The position numbers and the translations under genes were made by a program. DNA of 24,935 bases from WLNJ01 sp037131165 (GTDB taxonomy: Bacteria > Actinomycetota > Thermoleophilia > Solirubrobacterales > Solirubrobacteraceae): assembly GCA_037131165.1 (NCBI GenBank), contig JBAXRO010000025.1:1-24935 (forward strand), in the 5' to 3' direction. How positions within the stretch are numbered: position 1 is the stretch's first letter; each line of letters starts with the position of its first letter. Of this stretch, positions 22,108-24,935 are shown in pieces. The notes under the pieces are model-generated. The model was given only the letters and a program-made list of their open reading frames with translations. It searched no databases and was not told the DNA's origin.

Positions 22108-23801
22108 CAGCCGGCGCCGACCAGCGGAACGGCCACGCCCTCCGCCTCTGCTTCGGCAAGGAAGGCCTCTACCTCGGCCGCGCGACGGTCGGGATCCCAG
22201 CCAAGCTCGTTTCCGATTACCTCGGCAACGCGCTCGGCCGCTCCGCTCGAGCGGTCGGTCAGCTCGCGCCCGGCGAGAAGTGCAAGGCGGGTGCGACGGA
22301 ACAGAACGTCACCGAGGCTCAACGCCTGCTCCGTTCTCACCGACCAGACGACCTCGGCGAGGATGTCGGGCAGACCGCCGATGATCGGCTGGGCAAGGCG
22401 CCCGTCCTCGGCGGCAACCGCGAGGACTCCCTCCGCGGCCGCGCCGTAGCGGTCGGCCAGCGCCCCGTAGGACTCCTCGGGCACTCCCTCGACTCGGGTC
22501 AGGTCACCCGGGTCGACGAGCACGCCGATCTTCGCGCTGAGGGTCCGGCAGGGTTCCCTGTCGCCCGCCCGATCGACTATCCGATCGACAGTCATCTCGG
22601 CCATGTGCCGCCAAGTGGTCAGCTTGCCACCGGTGATCGTGACCATCCCCGACGATGTCTCGTAGAGCTCGGCCTTGCGCGAAATGTCGACCGAACGCTT
22701 GCCCTCCGCCGGCGCGATAAGCGGACGTACCCCTGCGAAGGCGCCGACTACGTCGTCGCTCGTCAACTCGGTACCGAACATCGCATTGACTGCGTCGAGC
22801 AGGTAGGAGACGTCCGACCCGGACGGGGGAACATTCTCAAGGCTCTCGGCCTCGTAGTCGCTGTCGGTCGTGCCGATCAGACTTCGCCCGAGCCATGGAA
22901 GCGCGAATATCGAGCGCCCCTCCCCAGCCGGGACGATCGCCCCGGCCACGAGCGGGAGCTTGGCTTGGTCGATCAGGATGTGGGTCCCCCGGCTCGGTCG
23001 GATCCGTGGAACCTCGGCTTCGCTGGCGAGCTCCCCGGGCCGCAGCTGATCGGCCCACACTCCGGTCGCGTTGACAACGTTGCCGGCTGCCACCTCGAAC
23101 TCCTCCCCGGTGACCGAGTCGACGGCCTTGACTCCACTCGCCCGCCCGCCTGATTCGACAAGGCCGGTGACCTCGACGCGGTTGATGCACACGGCTCCCC
23201 ACCGGGTTGCCTCCTCGAGCGCGCTCAGCACGAGCCTCACGTCGTCCGTCTGGCAGTCGTAGAAGACGTATCCGCCTGTTGGCTCGCGGTCGGCCAGCGC
23301 AGGCAGCATCTCCACGACCTCAGCGCCCTCTACCTCGCGGTGACGGTCGGGGCTCCAGTCGGAGGGATCGAGTTCGACCTCCTCCTCCTTCCCGTCCCTG
23401 CGCTTGCGCATCGCGCGGATTGAAGGCAGGGCCATCGCGTCGTACATTCCGAGCGCCAGCCCGATCAGCCGGTCGGGGTGCTCCCCATCGAAGGCCGGGA
23501 CGACCAGCTTCAGCGGCTTGACCAGGTTGGGCGCCATCTGAACGTTGATCTGGCGCTCCAGCAGGGCCTCGCGGACCAGCCCGAGATCGAAGCTTTGGAG
23601 GTAGCGCAGGCCGCCGTGGACCAGTTTGCTCGAGCGGCTCGAGGTGCCGCACGCGAAATCGTTGCGCTCGAGCAGGGCGACACTGAAGCCACGCATCACG
23701 GCGTCGAGCGCGACACCGGCACCGGTGATCCCGCCACCGACCACGAGCACGTCGAAGGACTGTTCCCTCAGGCTCTCGAGTGCCTCTTCGCGATCCAACA
23801 T
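22107..23801 (-). CDS. glpD: FAD-dependent glycerol-3-phosphate dehydrogenase
   Basis: Membrane-associated flavoenzyme that oxidises sn-glycerol 3-phosphate to dihydroxyacetone phosphate and passes electrons to quinones. The protein has 564 residues. The FAD Rossmann motif is GGGITGAG (22-29), followed by the acidic end LLERNDFACGTSSRSS (43-58) and the signature KLVHGGLRYL (59-68). Further markers are GVWADQLR, GTTDSDYE, AGVRPLIAP and TITGGKLTTWR near the end of the FAD domain. A helical C-terminal domain (about 420-550) completes the family layout. ATG 23801 lacks a Shine-Dalgarno; a stable hairpin separates it from pntB, 39 nt upstream. The downstream folP overlaps its stop. It could act in glycerol use or in phospholipid turnover. 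Confidence 0.95.
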   Translation of the reverse strand: MLDREEALESLREQSFDVLVVGGGITGAGVALDAVMRGFSVALLERNDFACGTSSRSSKLVHGGLRYLQSFDLGLVREALLERQINVQMAPNLVKPLKLVVPAFDGEHPDRLIGLALGMYDAMALPSIRAMRKRRDGKEEEVELDPSDWSPDRHREVEGAEVVEMLPALADREPTGGYVFYDCQTDDVRLVLSALEEATRWGAVCINRVEVTGLVESGGRASGVKAVDSVTGEEFEVAAGNVVNATGVWADQLRPGELASEAEVPRIRPSRGTHILIDQAKLPLVAGAIVPAGEGRSIFALPWLGRSLIGTTDSDYEAESLENVPPSGSDVSYLLDAVNAMFGTELTSDDVVGAFAGVRPLIAPAEGKRSVDISRKAELYETSSGMVTITGGKLTTWRHMAEMTVDRIVDRAGDREPCRTLSAKIGVLVDPGDLTRVEGVPEESYGALADRYGAAAEGVLAVAAEDGRLAQPIIGGLPDILAEVVWSVRTEQALSLGDVLFRRTRLALLAGRELTDRSSGAAERVAEVIGNELGWDPDRRAAEVEAFLAEAEAEGVAVPLVGAG

Positions 23802-23816
23802 GGGGATGAGGTTAGA

Positions 23817-23834
23817 GGGCCGGGCAGGCGGCCC
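23817..23834. terminator. Hairpin between pntB and glpD
   Basis: GGGCCG (23817-23822), loop GGCAGG, CGGCCC (23829-23834): a perfect 6-bp GC stem in the 39-nt gap after the pntB stop at 23841. No T tract. It could end or attenuate the pnt transcript before glpD. Confidence 0.45.
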
Positions 23835-23840
23835 CCGCGG

Positions 23841-24935
23841 CTAGAGCTGCTGGACCTCGGCCGTGATCTCGCTGACCGACTCCTTGGCGTCGCCGAACAG
23901 CAGCGCGGTCTTCTCGTCGTAGAACAGCGGGTTGTCGATCCCCGCGAAGCCCGCTCCCATCGACCGCTTGAGGACAACAACGGCCCCGGACTGGTCGACC
24001 TCGAGGATCGGCATCCCGTAGATCGGCGAATCGGGCGAATCCTTGGCGGCCGGGTTGGTGACGTCGTTGGCTCCGATCACAAGGGTCACGTCCGTCCGCG
24101 GGAACTCGGGGTTGATGTCGTCCATCTCCTTAAGGGCGTCGTACTCGACGTCGGCCTCGGCGAGCAGCACGTTCATGTGGCCGGGCATGCGGCCTGCAAC
24201 GGGGTGGATGCCGAACTTGACCTCGACGCCCTTGCCCTCGAGCACCCTCATCAGCTCCTTGACCGAGTGCTGGGCCTGAGCGACCGCCATGCCATAACCG
24301 GGGACGATCACGACGAGGCGGGCGAATGCCAGCTGGATCGCCACATCCTGGGCGCTCGTCGAACGGACGCTGCGCTCTACTCCGTCGTCTCCCGCGCCTC
24401 CGGCAGCCACCGCACCGCCACCGAACCCGCCGGCAATGATCGAGGGCACCGAGCGGTTCATCGCAACTGCCATCAGGTTGGTCAGGATCGTGCCCGAGGC
24501 ACCGACGATCATGCCCGCAACGATCAGGACCACGTTCTGCAGGGCGATGCCCGCGGCAGCCGCCGAGAGGCCGGTGAACGCGTTCAGCAGCGAGATCACG
24601 ACTGGCATGTCGGCTCCGCCGATCGGCAGGACGACCATGTTGCCGAGGATCCCCGCGAGCACGAGGATCGCCACGAACAGGGCGACTGACTCCTGACCGG
24701 TCGCGATCGCGACGGCGCAGCCGATCGCGCCGAGCAGCAGCGCGAGGTTGACGAACTGCTGGCCCGGAAGCTGAATCGGACGGCCGGGCAGGATCTCCTG
24801 CAGCTTGCCGAAAGCGATGTTCGAGCCCCAGAAGGAGATCGAGCCGATGATGGCGGCAAACAGGGTCGGGATCAGGGTCTGCAGCTCGGGGTTCCCACCG
24901 TTCGTTATGGCCTGGTTGTACTCGACGAACGAAAA
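23841..24935 (-). CDS. pntB: NAD(P) transhydrogenase beta subunit (PntB), N-terminus beyond the window
   Basis: Membrane subunit of the proton-translocating transhydrogenase, which uses the proton gradient to move hydride from NADH to NADP+. The frame is open from the window edge, giving 364 C-terminal residues of an expected 460 or so. The first part (fragment residues 1-180) is hydrophobic with several membrane helices, including NMVVLPIGGADMPVVISLL (99-117). The soluble NADP(H)-binding domain III follows, with PGYGMAVAQAQ (212-222), HPVAGRMPGHMNVLLAEA (244-261), GANDVTNPAA (288-297) and KRSMGAGFAG (323-332). It ends at a TAG stop. The alpha subunit genes would be expected upstream, off the window to the right. 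Confidence 0.96.
   Translation of the reverse strand, partial: FSFVEYNQAITNGGNPELQTLIPTLFAAIIGSISFWGSNIAFGKLQEILPGRPIQLPGQQFVNLALLLGAIGCAVAIATGQESVALFVAILVLAGILGNMVVLPIGGADMPVVISLLNAFTGLSAAAAGIALQNVVLIVAGMIVGASGTILTNLMAVAMNRSVPSIIAGGFGGGAVAAGGAGDDGVERSVRSTSAQDVAIQLAFARLVVIVPGYGMAVAQAQHSVKELMRVLEGKGVEVKFGIHPVAGRMPGHMNVLLAEADVEYDALKEMDDINPEFPRTDVTLVIGANDVTNPAAKDSPDSPIYGMPILEVDQSGAVVVLKRSMGAGFAGIDNPLFYDEKTALLFGDAKESVSEITAEVQQL

Noticed and set aside
1..24935. CRISPR arrays, insertion sequences, phage genes or attachment sites.
   Set aside because: No spaced repeats, transposase or integrase motifs, or long terminal inverted repeats were seen; the gene content is core and on one strand.

Overview
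This window is GC-rich chromosomal DNA in which every gene I accept but one lies on the minus strand. It looks like a high-GC, meso-diaminopimelate (meso-DAP) actinobacterium. The gene order mraZ-rsmH-ftsL-ftsI-murE-murF-mraY-murD-ftsW-murG-murC-murB-ftsQ is standard for the division and cell wall (dcw) cluster, and MurE carries the DAP-type DNPR motif. MurG variants (GGTAGHVVPA, and EADS in place of HEQN) resemble sequences I recall from the class Thermoleophilia. That placement is an inference from memory, not from a search.

Layout, right to left in the direction of transcription. (1) 24935-21202: pntB (N-terminus off the window), glpD and a divergent folP. (2) 21087-19855: a Rho-like protein with N-terminal and cold-shock-like RNA-binding domains but a badly eroded ATPase core. 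(3) 19345-19815: the only plus-strand gene, a small acidic protein of unknown family, convergent with the Rho-like gene across a strong GC hairpin. (4) 19108-14407: a six-gene operon joined by 4-nt overlaps: OmpR-type response regulator, short histidine kinase, CpaB-like SAF protein, TadA ATPase, TadB, TadC. It is the motor and platform of a Tad-type pilus or secretion machine, with no pilin or prepilin peptidase in the window. (5) 14282-14202: an apparent mra promoter containing 10-bp-phased MraZ-type boxes. (6) 14129-1: the 13-gene dcw cluster, ending in a truncated ftsQ that starts at TTG.

The dcw genes encode most of lipid II synthesis (MurB, C, D, E, F, MraY, MurG) and the septal polymerase with its regulators (FtsW, FtsI, FtsL, FtsQ). 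Most junctions overlap or are under 35 nt, so one transcript from the mraZ promoter with translational coupling is likely.

The points most worth a second look are the degenerate Rho-like factor, the two-component/Tad operon without a pilin, the MraZ box array placed between -35 and -10, the atypical dihydropteroate synthase, and the unknown divergent gene with a leader hairpin. No CRISPR array, insertion sequence, tRNA or rRNA was found.
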